A stretch of DNA of 64,000 nucleotides from Piliocolobus tephrosceles (GCF_002776525.5 NC_045441.1:126507114-126571113); one strand, 5' to 3'; shown: positions 49,480 to 62,406, numbered from the stretch's first letter. Made by a program: numbers and translations. Notes: a model not told the origin generated them from the sequence alone.

Positions 49480-49790
49480 CATTCATTTAATAAACTTTTT
49501 CATTGTTTGCTATTCGTTGGAAACTATATCAAAGAACTCACAGTCGAATAGGGAAAACAGGTAAATAAAGCATGAAATTTGTGCATTAAGCCCTAGAATG
49601 TAGAAAAATATTTGGCACAATGATAAGCAGATCAGCAAGCCCTCACAGAGGATGAGGTAAGGTGCATAGAAACTGTCTATGTGGCAAAAGAAGTAGCCTC
49701 CTGTCAGAGAGAACAGTATGGATAAAAGCAGGGAGATGCGGAAAAGATGATGAGCTCCAGAAATTAGATGTAGAATTAGATGTAGTGTCA
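49480..49790. repeat. Old dispersed repeat-like segment (L2/unclassified)
   Basis: 'cattcattcatttaataaac' start followed by 'aaagaactcacagtcgaata' and 'acaggtaaataaagcatg', a familiar old repeat pattern that I cannot assign firmly. Confidence 0.45.
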
Positions 49791-50749
49791 CATGGCTGGA
49801 AAACAGATCATGGCTAGAAGGGAAAAGATGGTAAATGAAGCAATAAGCTGTGGAGGAAGACAAATATTCCATTATTTAGTGCTTGCTCGTCCATGTTAAA
49901 ATACAATATTGAAAAGCTGAACACAATTATTGGTTGGCTAGAAAGATTTCATTCTAAAGGCAATACGAACAGATTTTTACTATAGAGCAATCATTTTGGT
50001 GCCAGCCAGGTATACAGTGATCTAGGGAAAAGAAATCTAGAGGTATGGATACCAATTATGAGAGAATTTCCAAAGTCCAAGTAAGATACAGAGGGGCCCC
50101 AAACCAAAGTTCCATATAGCATATTTGTAAAACAACTATATAGCACAACTGACTCATTGTAGCCACTTAACATTTTTGTGACTGATTGGATAAATGAACA
50201 ATTCCAAATGTGAGATGGAACAAAATAAGATATTTTCTCTTTTGAGTGAAATAGCTGTATCTTAAAATGCAAACAATTCATCTCAACTGGATAACAACAA
50301 ATACCACTGACTGCTTGCCTTCCTTTCAGATTTAGAGGGCTCTTTGCAAATGAGTGATTGGAACATGATCCCAGTGTCCAATCTGGAAGGCACTGTAGGG
50401 AATACCTCCCATAAACTCTCATTTTAAGGATAAAAATCTGAGTCATAAAAATTACAGGACTAGCCCAAAACCACAAAAAGTTTCTGCTGATGGGACTGAA
50501 ATCAGGCAGAATAAATTAAGGCTTCACAATATTTGTCAACCAGACTGGTTGGAACAGATTTGAAACATATTAAATTCAGCTAGGGTGATTTAAGTTTTTA
50601 AAAGTGTTTGACATTTCACATTCGAAAACCACAAAGCCAACATCTTAGAGACATTTTCTTGAACAATTATTTGCTCTGACAATGAACTGCAAAGACCAGG
50701 CGTCAAGTTTTAATCCTGAATTGGTATAAATAAGACAGATGATTCTTAC

Positions 50750-50775
50750 CATGATCTTCTGAAGAGACTGGTGAC
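50750..50775 (-). CDS. DGKI: DGKI microexon (26 bp) before the ankyrin block
   Basis: Tiny exon with acceptor CCTTTTAG (AG at 50777-50776) and donor GTAAGA beginning at 50749. The first G completes a codon from an exon not identified in this window; eight codons then read SPVSSEDH, and the last G joins CA of the next exon to give alanine (HAILQ). The serine-rich stretch is the linker between the catalytic region and the ankyrin repeats. The exon was located by phase and by the fit of SSEDHAILQAV to what I recall of DGKI. Neither other frame works: joined to the 38-bp exon, both reach stop codons. This is the most upstream exon I could place. The sequence to its right up to 64000 should be the preceding intron, because no acceptor/donor pair with the required phase was convincing. 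Confidence 0.85.
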
Positions 50776-52174
50776 CTAAAAGGAAATAATAAGCATGATC
50801 AATATTTTATATGATAATTATAATAACAATCAAGAATTATTTCATAGTAATTATACTCCCAAATTGAATTAAATGGAAAGTCAATATAGTAGACAGTGTA
50901 ATTAATGGGTTGATTGCATGGTATATTTCAATCAACAATTCCCAACTCTTACCTGGATTGGTTGGATGTTACAGGTTACTAAAATGTCAGTCTATGCATG
51001 GTGTCCTAGGGCTGCAACAAACTTAGGTAAGTCTACATTTACCACACACATAAAAAGAGAACTCATAGAAATGTAGTATAGATGAAATCCTGTGATGTGT
51101 ATTGCCCAAGGACACGGCTCCAGCGTAAATGCCAAGGATGTAAAAAAAAGCACTAGATTGGGTATCTGTAGATACAAAGAGATCTACTTGAACAGTATAA
51201 ATTGAGACAGAAGTAAAAGAAAGAGCATGCACCCTTATCATTACCAGTTTTTGTTTCCACTCTTCACGGAATTTAATGTTTGAGTGAGCTGACCCTCTAC
51301 TTGCTGCCTTACGTCTCAGAACATGGGAGAAATAGCATGAGGCAAGAAGGCAATCGCTGGGGTTCCACAGAACTTTACCAACAACTTTTGCAAACTATAT
51401 GTGAGTTCTGCTCTAATTATAGTAATCAGATTGCAAATGAAAAATCATATCAACCCTAAAAGGCTTACTTCCCCTCTGTTGACTACTAGTTGAAATACTT
51501 TGAGTAGTATAGACCTAAGTTTGGAGATGAATTCACCTCCAGCTTGAAGACTATGGCTTTGACTCACACTTATTCTTTTTTGGGGAGAAAGAGAGAGACA
51601 TATAACGTTATATTCAGAGTTGTTGAAATTTTGAAGGGAAAGGCAAGACATCACATACTTCCCCTATTTTGAAGGAGTCCTCTTCTCTGAATGATTGGCT
51701 CACTCAAGTCCATAGCAGGGAAATGACCAAAGATAAACTCAGGAGTTTGGCAATAAAGCTGCCAATTACTATAACTAATATTTATGAGACATGAAGATAA
51801 ATCTCAGGGCAAGAATCATTTAGTCAATACAAAAATGGTTGAAGATAAATTTTAGCTACTTGGGGATGCTTGATATGACTTTACCTACTGGTTAGTAATA
51901 TTATTGTTTATTATATGAGTGAACAGTAAAGAATAAAGACAGTGGTAATGGAGAAAAGGCCTTGAACCTCAATGAGTGGCAAAGTATCAACTTAACTGTG
52001 CAAGTCTCTTAAAGTAGACTTTTTCATGAAAACTACAGATTCCCAAGATTTGGTGGAAAGAAAATTGGCTTCTGGGAGATGGACATGGGGAGTGGTGAGC
52101 AGAAACCTGCCACAATCCCTAAGTCAATGCTGCCCGAGAAACACCACTTGGCCTCCCTGGTTAGGGTTGATTTA

Positions 52175-52312
52175 TCTTCCCATTGGATCCCCTTATTTTG
52201 TATCACCCACACACCAGCTTTTCTCACTGGGTTGTAACCCCCTTGAAAACTAAGGCTGTATCTTATTTAGAACAAGTGAGCCCTTAATTAAAATGTGTTG
52301 AGTTGAATTAAT
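52175..52312 (+). repeat. L2 fragment
   Basis: 'ctgggttgtaacccccttga' then 'aaactaaggctgtatcttat' is the L2 'tgtaagctccttgaggacagggactgtgtc' pattern. Confidence 0.6.
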
Positions 52313-53171
52313 CTCAGTTCTGTCACACTGATATTCAGACTGACACATTCTGGAGTTTCCCAAAAAGTCATCATGTTACTGTCAAACCATCTTTAGGAGA
52401 AGTTTGCTTGCTCCTAGGTCAGCTGCAAGAAAAAGTCCTAGAGAACGTGCTTGAAGCTCCAATTGGTTATAATGTGGACACTCTCAGAGCCAAAGGACAT
52501 CAAAAGCACCCAGAAACAGAGACACCCATATTCTGCCTTAATAATTAGAAAAACTAAAGTGTGTCGGGGGGTAGTATTGAATGAGAGGTGAAATGAAATT
52601 AGAAGCTGAATCTAAAATAAAATCTGTATTTTAAATAAAATAAGCTAATTTCTTCAGCTGTTTAGGTCATAATAGAGTCAGCCACAAGGAAATATCTTTC
52701 CTCTTGGTGTTTGCTGATGAGAAGTAAGTAAAAACGTGTCTTGGATTGTTTGCAATTAATTTGTCACAGAGCTACAGGAAGAAAGTAAAATTCATGCCAA
52801 AGGACAACTAAATGTCTCAGGTGGAGAGCTTGTGAAGCAGAGTCTTTGCTGGCTTTCTGCAAAAGCAAAGCACTGATATTCAATCTGAAAAATTCCAGAT
52901 GGCTCCGTTAGAGTCCCAAGGGGATGCATTCTGCAGTATGTCCAGGCAGTGGATAAAATATCAATTTCAGAGTGTTTTGTGAAAATTAGTCATGTTGAGT
53001 TTCCACGTTGAATGTCTCCCATATGCCTGGCTTTGTGGAACTTTAAGACATATGGAGTATTTCCATCTTCACTCAGTACTTCACCTTTCGCTGCAACAAG
53101 TTACTGCATTGTACTACTGAGATGTTCACATCATCCATTATTGCTGGAAATTGGCATAAAAAGTTAGCTCA

Positions 53172-53480
53172 CAGGTGGATCACCTGAGGTCAGGATTTCG
53201 AAACCAGCCTGGCCAACATGGTGAAATCCCATCCCTACGGAAAATACAAAAAGTAGCTCAGTATGGTGGCAGGTGCCTGTAATCCCAGTTACTTGGGAGA
53301 CTGAGGCAGGAGAATCACTTGAACCCGGGAGGCAGAGGTTGCAGTGAGCCAAGACCGTGCCATTGCACTCCAGCTTGGGTGACAAGAGTAAAACTCCATC
53401 GAGGGAGAGAGAGAGAGAGAGAGAAAGAGAAAGAAAGAGAGAAAGGACAAAGAGGGAGGAAGGAAGGAAGGAAGCAAGCA
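53172..53480 (+). mobile_element. 5'-truncated Alu with GA/GGAA tail
   Basis: Starts inside the left monomer at 'caggtggatcacctgagg' and runs to 'aaaactccatcgaggg', followed by GA, GGAA and GCAA repeats instead of a plain A tail. Near-perfect duplications aagttagctca (53161-53171) and aagctagctca (about 53483-53493) mark the whole as one insertion. Confidence 0.88.
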
Positions 53481-53482
53481 AG
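53401..53482. repeat. (GA)n/(GGAA)n/(GCAA)n microsatellite in an Alu tail
   Basis: Compound purine-rich run forming the 3' end of the truncated Alu. Confidence 0.9.
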
Positions 53483-53939
53483 CAAGCTAGCTCAGGAGAG
53501 AAGAAATATTCTGAAATCAGCAATATAAGTAGTTATTTTAGCAACAGAGGTTGAATCCCAGAAACAGATAATTATTTTAAACCTGACAACTGAGGCATGC
53601 AGGAAAGCCCCCCGGTCATTCTTTTCACCACACCTGAAAGACATGTGGTTTTATCCCAAACTGTTCATTTTTCCACTACGTATACTTTATCTTGGAGCAA
53701 GTATCTGGCCTTACAATGTAAACCATTACTAGCATTCTTATAGCTGTCCTCTACTTCTTTCCTGATCATGAGTCCTTTAGCTACAGAATATTTATATTTG
53801 TTTCTGCTTTGTTTTTATTTATGATGGTACTTTCTACATTTTATTTTGCTTAAATGCAGCAAAATAATACAAAACAAAACTTCAAGCCATGCATTTAAAA
53901 ATATTTCTCCTATTAAGCCTAAATCATTATTATTCAGGT

Positions 53940-54310
53940 TTGACTCTCTCCATTCATGTTGATTCAATTTATTACTTGAGACCCTATTATTACCAGGCCA
54001 TGTGCCAAGGGAAGGAGACACAAAGAACAATTTCAGGGAACTCATAATCTAGTGAAAAAGGAAAATATATAAACAAATGATTATAATGTAAAAAATATAT
54101 AATGATCAAAATATATATGAAGCAAAGAGGCAGCACAGAGGACAGAGAGATCGATTCGGTATCAAAAGTGTGAAAGAAGGCTTAGAAAAGCTAGAATCAT
54201 CTGAACTTCGCTTTGAAGAATAAAGAGGAGCTTATTAGGTAAGTTAGGAAGGAGAAGAACTCCAGGCAGAATAGCAATAGGTGTGTGAAAAGGAGTACAG
54301 ATATGAAATT
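53940..54310. repeat. Old dispersed repeat-like segment (L2/unclassified)
   Basis: 'accaggccatgtgccaaggg' then 'gaactcataatctagtgaaa' and 'aagaactccaggcagaatag' follow an old dispersed pattern also hinted at 21640 and 49480. Confidence 0.45.
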
Positions 54311-55211
54311 GCATAGAATCCTAACAGATATACAAGTAACTCAGTATTGCTAGAATGTAAAGGAATAACAAAAGCAAGGACTTAAAAAATAAGTGGCAGA
54401 GGCCATTTCATACAGGGCACGTGGGGCCCCTGTGAAGTGCTTGCAATTTACCTTCTAAGCTAAATGGAGCAAGCTCGTGAGGCAGAGAAGTCATACATTC
54501 TGGAATGAGCAGGCAGTGGAGAGTGAACCATAAAAGAACAAGAAGACAAATTAAAAGGCAGAGGTCAAGTTAAAGACTATAACTGAAAAACTTCCACATT
54601 AGTAACACAGAAAAAAAATTCCTCTGTCGTTCAATTTTTTTTTTTTTTTTGAAACCCATGGAAAATGACAGGGTGGATGAGAAACAGCAAAGGAAATATC
54701 CTCTTTGATTAAATTATTTATAAGCCAAGACCATCATACATGAAGAAGAGCTACCAAATACAGTCAAAATAGAGCTAAGTTTTAGGGAAACAGATAATTT
54801 TGATTTTAGTCAGCTAAAGATATATAAACTATTTTATACACAACAAAACCTATGGCAGAAAGCCTTCCACTTTGAGCCAGGGTGTCGTGCTAGCCAGAAG
54901 TAGACCCAAACCTAGAAGAGGTTGCTGCTAAGTAAAAGTTTGAAGATAACAGAGACAAAGTCAAACTTAAGAGCAGCACACCAAATCACTAAGCCCAATC
55001 ATCCATCCCAAACTAGAAGCTCCAAAAAAAAAAAAAAAAAAAAAAAAACTCACCCAATGCAAATATTACAAGTAATAATGGAAAAAAACCAGCATGACAT
55101 CTATGCAAAAATACCAGAGGAGAAAACAAAACACAGGCAAAGAACACACTAAAAAGATGATGGCATAAAGCAGATAAAAATTATTAATAAATCTTTGTGA
55201 AATTTAGAAAT

Positions 55212-55278
55212 GGAGGGAAGGAAGGAGGGAGGGAAGGAAGGAGGGAAGAAGGGAGGGAGAGAGCGAGGGAGGGAGGGG
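55212..55278. repeat. (GGAA/GGGA)n microsatellite
   Basis: 67-bp purine tract of GGAA and GGGA units. Some are tandem GGAAGGAA, the core bound by ETS-family factors. Confidence 0.92.
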
Positions 55279-55509
55279 TAAATAGAGCGTTTGTGAAATG
55301 TAAACTTAAAGAAGAAAACTGATCCAGAAACAGTTATAGGGAGGTGAAAAGAACAAAAGTCTGCCCAGAGTCTTTGAACTAGTTGTTATTAAAGAAACTT
55401 GTGGCTTTTTCCACTGTGGTACCACTGCACTGGGGAAAAAAAAAAAGATTAAGAGAAGATAAATAATAATTAAAACTATATTAAGATATGAAACATTGAT
55501 GAAAGAAAT

Positions 55510-56494
55510 TGAAAAAGATACAAATAAATGGAAAGACATCTCATTCTTATGTATTAAAATAATTAGTATTGCTAAAATGTTCATATTTTAAGCAATCTAG
55601 AGATGCTATGTAATTCCTATCAAAAAACCAAAGACATTCTTCACAGATTAGAAGAAACAATCCTAAAATGTGTATGAAACCGCAAAAGACCCTGAAGAGC
55701 CAAAGCAATCTAGAGCAAAAGAACAAAGCTGGAGCCATCACACTACCTAACTTCAAAATATTTTACAAAGCTATAGTAACCAAATCAGCATGACACTGGC
55801 ATAAAAACAGACAAGTAGAACAATGGAACAGGATAGAGAGCTGGAAAATAAATCTACATGTTTGCAGCCAACTAATTTTCAACAAAGGCTCCAAGAATAC
55901 ATAATAAGGAAAGGACAGTCTTTTCAATAAATAGTGTGGGGAAAAGCAGGTATCTAAATGCAGAAGAATATAATTCGACTCTTACTGCACACTACATGCA
56001 AAAATCAACTCAAAGTGGATTAAAGACTTAAATACAAGCCCCCAAACCACGAAACTGCTAGAAGAAAATAGAAAAACTCCATGACATCGGTCTGAGCAAT
56101 GATTATTTTAGACATGACCTCAAAAGTACAGGCAACAAAAGCAAGAATAGAGAAATGTGATTACCTCAAATTCAAAAGCTCCTACACAGCAAAGGAAACA
56201 ATCAGCAGAGCAAAGAAACAACCTACACAATATGAATTTTCCTCAAAAAACAAAACAAAAACAGAACTACCGTATGATTCAGCAATCATATGGTAAATAT
56301 TAAAAGTAAATATTAAAAGAATATGAAACCAACATGCTGAAGAGACAGTTGCATTCCCACATTTATTACAGCACAATTACCAACAACCAAGATATGGAAT
56401 CAACCTAAGTGTCCATCAACATACAAATAGATAAAGAAAATGTGGTATATATACACAACGAAATACTAGTCAGCCATAAAAAGAAGGAAATCCT
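55510..56494 (+). mobile_element. L1 (L1MA/PB-like), ORF2 3' part, left of nested Alu
   Basis: Contains L1 ORF2 3' phrases 'agccaaagcaatctagagca', 'aactaattttcaacaaaggc' and 'ctcaaagtggattaaagact', then 'tgtccatcaacatacaaata'. A deletion or rearrangement lies near 56245. Interrupted by the Alu at 56495 and continues at 56817. ORF2 is broken by stops. Confidence 0.9.
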
Positions 56495-56799
56495 GGCCGG
56501 GCGCGGTGGCTCAAGCCTGTAATCCCAACACTTTGGGAGGCCGAGACGGGCGCATCACGAGGTCAGGAGATGGAGACCATCCTGGCTAACACGGTGAAAC
56601 CCCATCTCTACTAAAAAATACAAAAAACTAGCCAGGCGAGGTGGCGGGCGCCTGGAGTCCCAGCTACTCGGGAGGCTGAGGCAGGAGAATGGCGTAAACC
56701 TGGGAGGCGGAGCTTGCAGTGAGCTGAGATCCAGCCACTGCACTCCAGCCTGGGCGACTGAGCGAGACTCCATCTCAGAAAAAAAAAAAGAAAGAAAAG
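56495..56799 (+). mobile_element. Alu (AluYR-like, Old World monkey lineage), nested in L1
   Basis: Young full-length Alu. Diagnostic-looking variants are 'gtggctcaagcctgtaatcc', 'aaaaactagccaggcgaggt', 'gagaatggcgtaaacc' and 'gagctgagatccagccact'. Perfect 17-bp duplications aaaaagaaggaaatcct at 56478-56494 and 56800-56816 prove insertion into the pre-existing L1. Confidence 0.92.
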
Positions 56800-56816
56800 A
56801 AAAAGAAGGAAATCCT

Positions 56817-57259
56817 GTCATTTGCAACAACATGAATGAACGTGAAGGGTATTATGTTAAGCTAAATAAGCCAGGTAGAGAAAGACAAATACTGCATGGA
56901 ATCTAAAATGTCAATTTCACAGAAGTAGAGAGTAGAATGGAGGTTATCAGTGGCTGGGGCATTTGGGGGTGAGGGAGATGGGAGAGATGCTCATCAAAGT
57001 AGACAAAGTGACAGTTAGATAGGAAGAATAAGTTCAGGAGATTTACTGTATAGCATGCTGACCATAGTTAAGGATGATACACTGCATTCTTAAAAAATGC
57101 TAAGAGAATAGATGCTAAGTGCTCTCACAACAAAATTAATACTATGCATGGTAATGCATATGCTAATTAGCTACATAATTAATGGTTATATATACTTCGC
57201 AACATCATGTTGTATACAATACATAATAATTTTATGTCAATTTAAAAATTATTTTTAAA
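56817..57259 (+). mobile_element. L1 3' UTR, right of nested Alu
   Basis: Continues the L1 from 55510: 'caacaacatgaatgaacgtg', 'aatggaggttatcagtggct', 'gttaaggatgatacactgca' and an A/T-rich end. Confidence 0.88.
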
Positions 57260-57272
57260 GAACTAGAATAAT

Positions 57273-57571
57273 AGCTGGGCATGGAGGCTCACACCTGTAA
57301 TCCCAGCACTTTGGGAGGCCAAGGCAGGTGGATCACCTGAGATCAGGAGTTTGACACGTGCCTGGCCAACATGGTGAAACCCTGTCTCTACTAAAAAAAA
57401 ATACAAAAATTATCTGGGCGTGGTGGCACATGCCTGTAATCCCAGCTACCTGGGAGGCTGAGGCAGGAGAATTGCTTGAACCCAGGAGGCGGAGGTTGCA
57501 GTGAGCCAAGATCCTCCATCGCACCCCTGCCTGGGCAACAAGAGCAAAACTCAGTCTAAAATTTAAAAAAT
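57273..57571 (+). mobile_element. Alu (S-type) next to the L1 3' end
   Basis: Full-length Alu with duplications tagaataat at 57264-57272 and 57572-57580. Confidence 0.93.
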
Positions 57572-60500
57572 TAGAATAATATGTAGCTACATATTTATAA
57601 TTATATACATATATATTTTATTTTGAATTTACTCTTCCACGAATCTTGATCTGAACACTTGCTGGTGAAAGTATCCTTCCCAATATTAACCCTGCTTATG
57701 AGAATATCCATATTGTCTCTAAAATAAAGACGACTTTTCACACTAGGATACACAGAGAAACTTGAAAAAAAAAGGGAAGTTTTGGGAAAACAAAATGCTA
57801 TTTAAGATAGAATATTATGTAACTTAATTGGTAAAAATTAAAATATTTTCATACTGAAACGAGCAGAGTCGTATTATGGATCCAAAAGCAAAAGTCCCTT
57901 GAATTTTTAAAGTCACAAACTTCAAATAAACAAAGAAACAGAGAAAACAAAACAAGGCAAAATAGAAATCTGTGTTTGAGGCAGTCAGCTTCAGACGAGT
58001 CTCCAGGTTCCCAAGGAAGTAAGTTTGTTCCTCTGGAACAGGGGTATTGTCATGGCAGTCTGAATATATGAAATTATCCAACTAAACACAGCTCTAATAT
58101 CTTGGAATGAATCATCTTATTAGATTAATATAGAGAGATATCACAAATCAGGGCACAAGACATTCAGCACATATTGGCTAGTGGCTGCTGCATTATAGAA
58201 AGCATTCTATCTAGACTCTATTATCACTAAGACACCAAGAATCTCTAAGAAACTCAAAGATACTTTTTTTAGATTGCCTTCGATCCACACTTTTTCCTTC
58301 AAAGCCTCTTATCTTTCAAGTAGATCGGTTACAAGGCTTAAGGACACTGAAAAATGTGCCCAGTTTTCTACCAGCGAAGAGCAATACATAAAGGCAAATG
58401 AGTAGTATATTTGGGAAGGCAAAGGTCTTTAAAAAGTATTGCATCTCTTATGATGTTTTATCATTTTTAGTCAATAAACCTGGAACTGAAATAAGGAGTG
58501 TCATGACTATTTCAGTCTTTATATCTGGTATAATATACTTTGCAATAGGTTTTAGACATGTGCATTTTCTTGGTAATCTCCATGAAATGATCAAAACTTA
58601 CAAGCTCATCCTATAACACAATATCCTTTTTATTTGAATAACACTGTCCTGTTTTCTTTCCTTTTATTTTTTTAGACTCTTTTTTTTTTTTTTTTTAATC
58701 TCATGGCTTAACTCAAAAGCACCCATGGCTTCCCTACTTGGCCCTCCCTCAGAATGGCTACATCATTTCCTTCTTTGGAGATAGGATGTCAGTAGATCAT
58801 CCATTTTAGTCTCTCCTAAAGAACAGAGAATAGATTAGATAAATATTGGGGATGCATCTACATGGGACTCTTACCTTCTGTAAAGAATCATCTACAAATG
58901 AATGTCTGTCTCCATTCCCAGTGTCCCCAACAGATATACCTTCTACTTAACACTAAACCATCACCTGGTGGGGAGTTGGCCGATGGATGGGGCCACCACA
59001 TTGAGATGGGTGTAAGATAAACATGCAGGACAGGTATGACAGCAGTGTCTGAATAGGCATGAGAGCAGATTCACATTCTGAAAACAGTCAGCAGTAGGAT
59101 ACTTCCCTAGGACCACACACTGTGGATGGAGTAGGAGGTGGGAGATACTCATCCAATTCACAGGCCTGACTGAAACAGCCAAGGCCCCTTCATTCTCTGG
59201 TTACCATGCTGTAATAACAATAGGAAACAAAGCAGGAATGCTGGGCAAGCTAGTATGTCCACATACTGAAAACAACTCACTATATACATATTTTATTAAA
59301 TTTCCCTTTCATGCTGTCTTTCCTCTTTACTGTCTAGCTTTGGGGATGAGAACCACAGCTAAAAGACCACTTTCTATAAACATCAGGTGATCATCCATCC
59401 TACTCAGGAAGAGAAAGAGAAGCTCTTTCTATCAACTCTGAATGTTCTTTCTCTCTCGTTTCAGTCATTTACTTTTATTTCTTTCCCCCTCTCCTGACCA
59501 CAGCCCTGAGAGTTTCCTGGACTTTCTCATTTACCTTTGTCACAGTTGGGTGGAATCCAGTCTTTCCTGGATAGAACAGCCTCCCATCATGTGCTCACAC
59601 CTTTTTCCTATGGTGAATATGTAAGAATGTTCACGCCTGGTCAGCATTCCCCAGGTTTGACTTTCCTCCCTGCTTCTTGAGCCATGATGCTTGTCCTCTG
59701 TGAAACTCCTACATAGTCCCAAATGAAAACTGATTTCCCCGTGGGGCATTCTCTCCAGGCACATTTCAAGAGTCTGCATCACAACTGCAGAAACATCATC
59801 TTTGTTTTTCTTCTGTTTTACCGTGAAGTGCTGATGCTACACAAATTCCATTTATTTCCTAAAACTGTTGGTAGACAAGGTCTTCACTTAAATCAAGTAA
59901 GGAAAAGTATGATTTACTGTACTGTGAAAGCATGGCTACAGATTATCATCTCTGGGCAATAGCTTTCTTCCCTTGAGCATCTCTCAAGGGTGCTTAGACT
60001 ATCCTGGATAACTAGTTTGCCAGGCCTATGACATATTTTGCAGGACCTAAGGGAGAAAGAGCGAGACCACAGATCTATGTCACATCTTCACCATCAACAC
60101 TTTAGCCCCAAAGCATCTCTAATTAGGTAAAACAGGACCAGAAATCCCACAGCACTGCAAATCTCCATTGACTACATAATCCTCTCTTTGTTTGCTTTTG
60201 GTCCTTCTAATTATGAATATTTCTCTTAAAACAATGAACAAAGCACATACAGTAAAAGAGAGCATGCAAGAATGAGAGTGAGAGATGAAAGTTACAGCAA
60301 CCACACAGAGTGGCATTGAAATGAGAGAAAGACAAACACATTCTCTATTCAAGTGGCCACAAACCCATTCAGGGAATGCCAAGCAGCCTCAAAGGTAACA
60401 TTCACCACCAACAGAGGGAAGGGGTGCAGAAAGAGCAAAATGGAAGGAAGAAGACAGAGATGAGCATTTGTGTGGAGGGAAGGAAATTATTCCAGCATGT

Positions 60501-60704
60501 AAATAATAAAGGCTGCTTGGTGAGTTCTTCATTTGTTACAAATTTCTACCAATTCCCTTTATTATCACGATTTCCCAGTCTTTATCACTCTCCTACCCAA
60601 ATACATGCATTGACGATCCCTGTGTGAGCAGTGCTTGAAATATCTTGGTTTTTTTTTTTTTTTTAAATAGATTCCTATTTTTAGGTATATTTGGCTTTCA
60701 GAAA

Positions 60705-61005
60705 ATAGCACTGTTGAGGTTGGGGAGATACTGGTCAAAGGTCATATAATTACAGTTCAGCAGACTAAGTTCAAGAGATCCATTGTACAACATGGTGACT
60801 CTGGTCAATGATGATATAATATATTCTTTAAAAATGTGTAGGGAGTGCATATTAAGTGTTCTCACCACAAAAATAACTGTGTGATGTAATACATTCATTG
60901 ATTAGCCAGGTTTAGACATTCAACAATGTATATGTACGTCAAAAATCATGTTGTACACAATAAATACACGCAATCAAATAAAAAGTTTAAAAACTAATTT
61001 TTTAA
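60705..61005 (+). mobile_element. L1 3' end (5'-truncated)
   Basis: Similar to the L1 end at 57000-57250: 'caacatggtgactctggtca', 'gatgatataatatattcttt', 'gtgttctcaccacaaaaata' and 'atcatgttgtacacaataaa'. Confidence 0.82.
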
Positions 61006-62126
61006 AAAACGTTGTTTTTACCTTTAGCATTTACAATTCCGTTCTTTCTGTATACCCTCCTCAGTTTGCTGAGTCTCCTGCATGTCTTTCGAGTTTAAAA
61101 TTGTACTGCCACCTACTGTTAACTTTTAAGAACTGCAACAAAATGAGGGCAAAGGAGTTTGAAATCTATGAGGAGAGAGATTGAGGAAGAATAGGCAAAA
61201 GTGGACAGTGGACACAGAATAGAAATAGATAAAATAAATAGATGGAGTTGGAGAAAATAATGCTTCACAAGCTTATTCATCCTGACAATGTGACCATTGC
61301 ATTTTAGTATTTTGTAGACAAAATGAAAAAAGAAATAATTAAACCCAGCACAGTTGTGAAGCAATAAAGGATGGGTGGGTTGCCTTTAGAAATCAGTCTC
61401 TGCAATATAGTTGCCAGCCCACTCTTTAAAAACAGGGTAAAGAAATAGAAAAGGCACATTATTCTAAAATCCAGCCAACGGAGACATACCCGGAGAGCGA
61501 GGAGGAAGGGCCCTCTAGAAAAAGCCAAGCTGCCGGCTTTATCCTAGTGACTCTGGGAACCCTGGCCAACAGCTTCCGTTGAGACATAATCCATCTGGAT
61601 TTTGTGAATGTGGACTTCTTTTTTTTTCTTTATAAGCATAAGTTGAAACATGAGGGAGCTCTGGATTGTGAAGGCAAGTCATATGAGGGCCACGTTTAGT
61701 CTTAGCACGTGGGGCTTATAAGGAAGGCACCTCACTTATCTCGTGATCCCGGATATGCAATATCTCCCTGTGGTAACTGAGTAAGGACTCAGCCACAGCT
61801 AGTTATTTTTAGGAAATCCAAATAAGGACTTCTAATCCCAGTTTTAGAAAATGGAAGACAAAACTAGGCGGGGTTGGAAGCTGGTTTGGCACCTCTGAAG
61901 ATAACTGTAACATACCCAAAAGCTTTCCCGACAACATCCCCTCCCATCCCACCCTTCTCAGGAGAGTGGGAACAGAATCTAAACAGCGTCTGCTTCCTCC
62001 TGACTCTCATGTGTCTAAAGACGAGAGAGTTTCTCACTTATAGATCAGTTCAAGGAGCTCTGTGAAAAAAAAATATAATGAATGCAGATAAATCACAGTA
62101 ATATTGAAAACAAGAAACAAAAATGG

Positions 62127-62406
62127 GGCCCGGGGCGGTGGCTCAAGCCTGTAATCCCAGCACTTTGGGAGGCCGAGACGGGCGGATCACGTGATCAGGA
62201 GATCGAGACCATCCTGGCTAACACGGTGAAACCCCGTCTCTACTAAAAATACAAAAAACTAGCCGGCCGAGGTGGCGGGCGCCTGTAGTCCCAGCTACTC
62301 GGGAGGCTGAGGCAGGAGAATGGTGTGAACCCGGGAGGCGGAGCTTGCAGTGAGCTGAGATTGGGCCACTGCACTCCAGCCTGGGTGACAGAGCAAGACT
62401 CCGTCT

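Larger units (their letters stand above)
24559..50749 (-). other. DGKI: Large DGKI intron (26 kb, between exons at 50750 and 24558)
   Basis: Packed with repeats listed separately: nine Alus, L1 fragments, MER2, four LTRs, MIR/L2 pieces and the tRNA-Cys insertion. Stretches without any recognised element include 26310-26740, 26830-27550, 28390-29960, 31470-32310, 32780-33590, 33910-35430, 35760-36310, 37190-38840, 39670-40780, 42020-42810, 46680-47580 and 47800-50740. They are AT-rich, contain only weak repeat echoes and short non-homologous open frames, and show no further DGKI exon with the required phase. Confidence 0.75.

Noticed and set aside
49991..50476. 161-codon open frame on the minus strand close to the 26-bp exon
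   Set aside because: No resemblance to any protein family, unremarkable composition, and it sits inside a DGKI intron. Length alone is compatible with chance in 64 kb.
58873..58925. Candidate DGKI exon on the minus strand ending CTTTACAGAAG before GTAAGAG
   Set aside because: The donor is good and the peptide DRHSFVDDSLQK looks plausible. However, it would end at a codon boundary, whereas the 26-bp exon needs two leftover bases. The required frame contains a TAG, and no pyrimidine-rich acceptor lies upstream.
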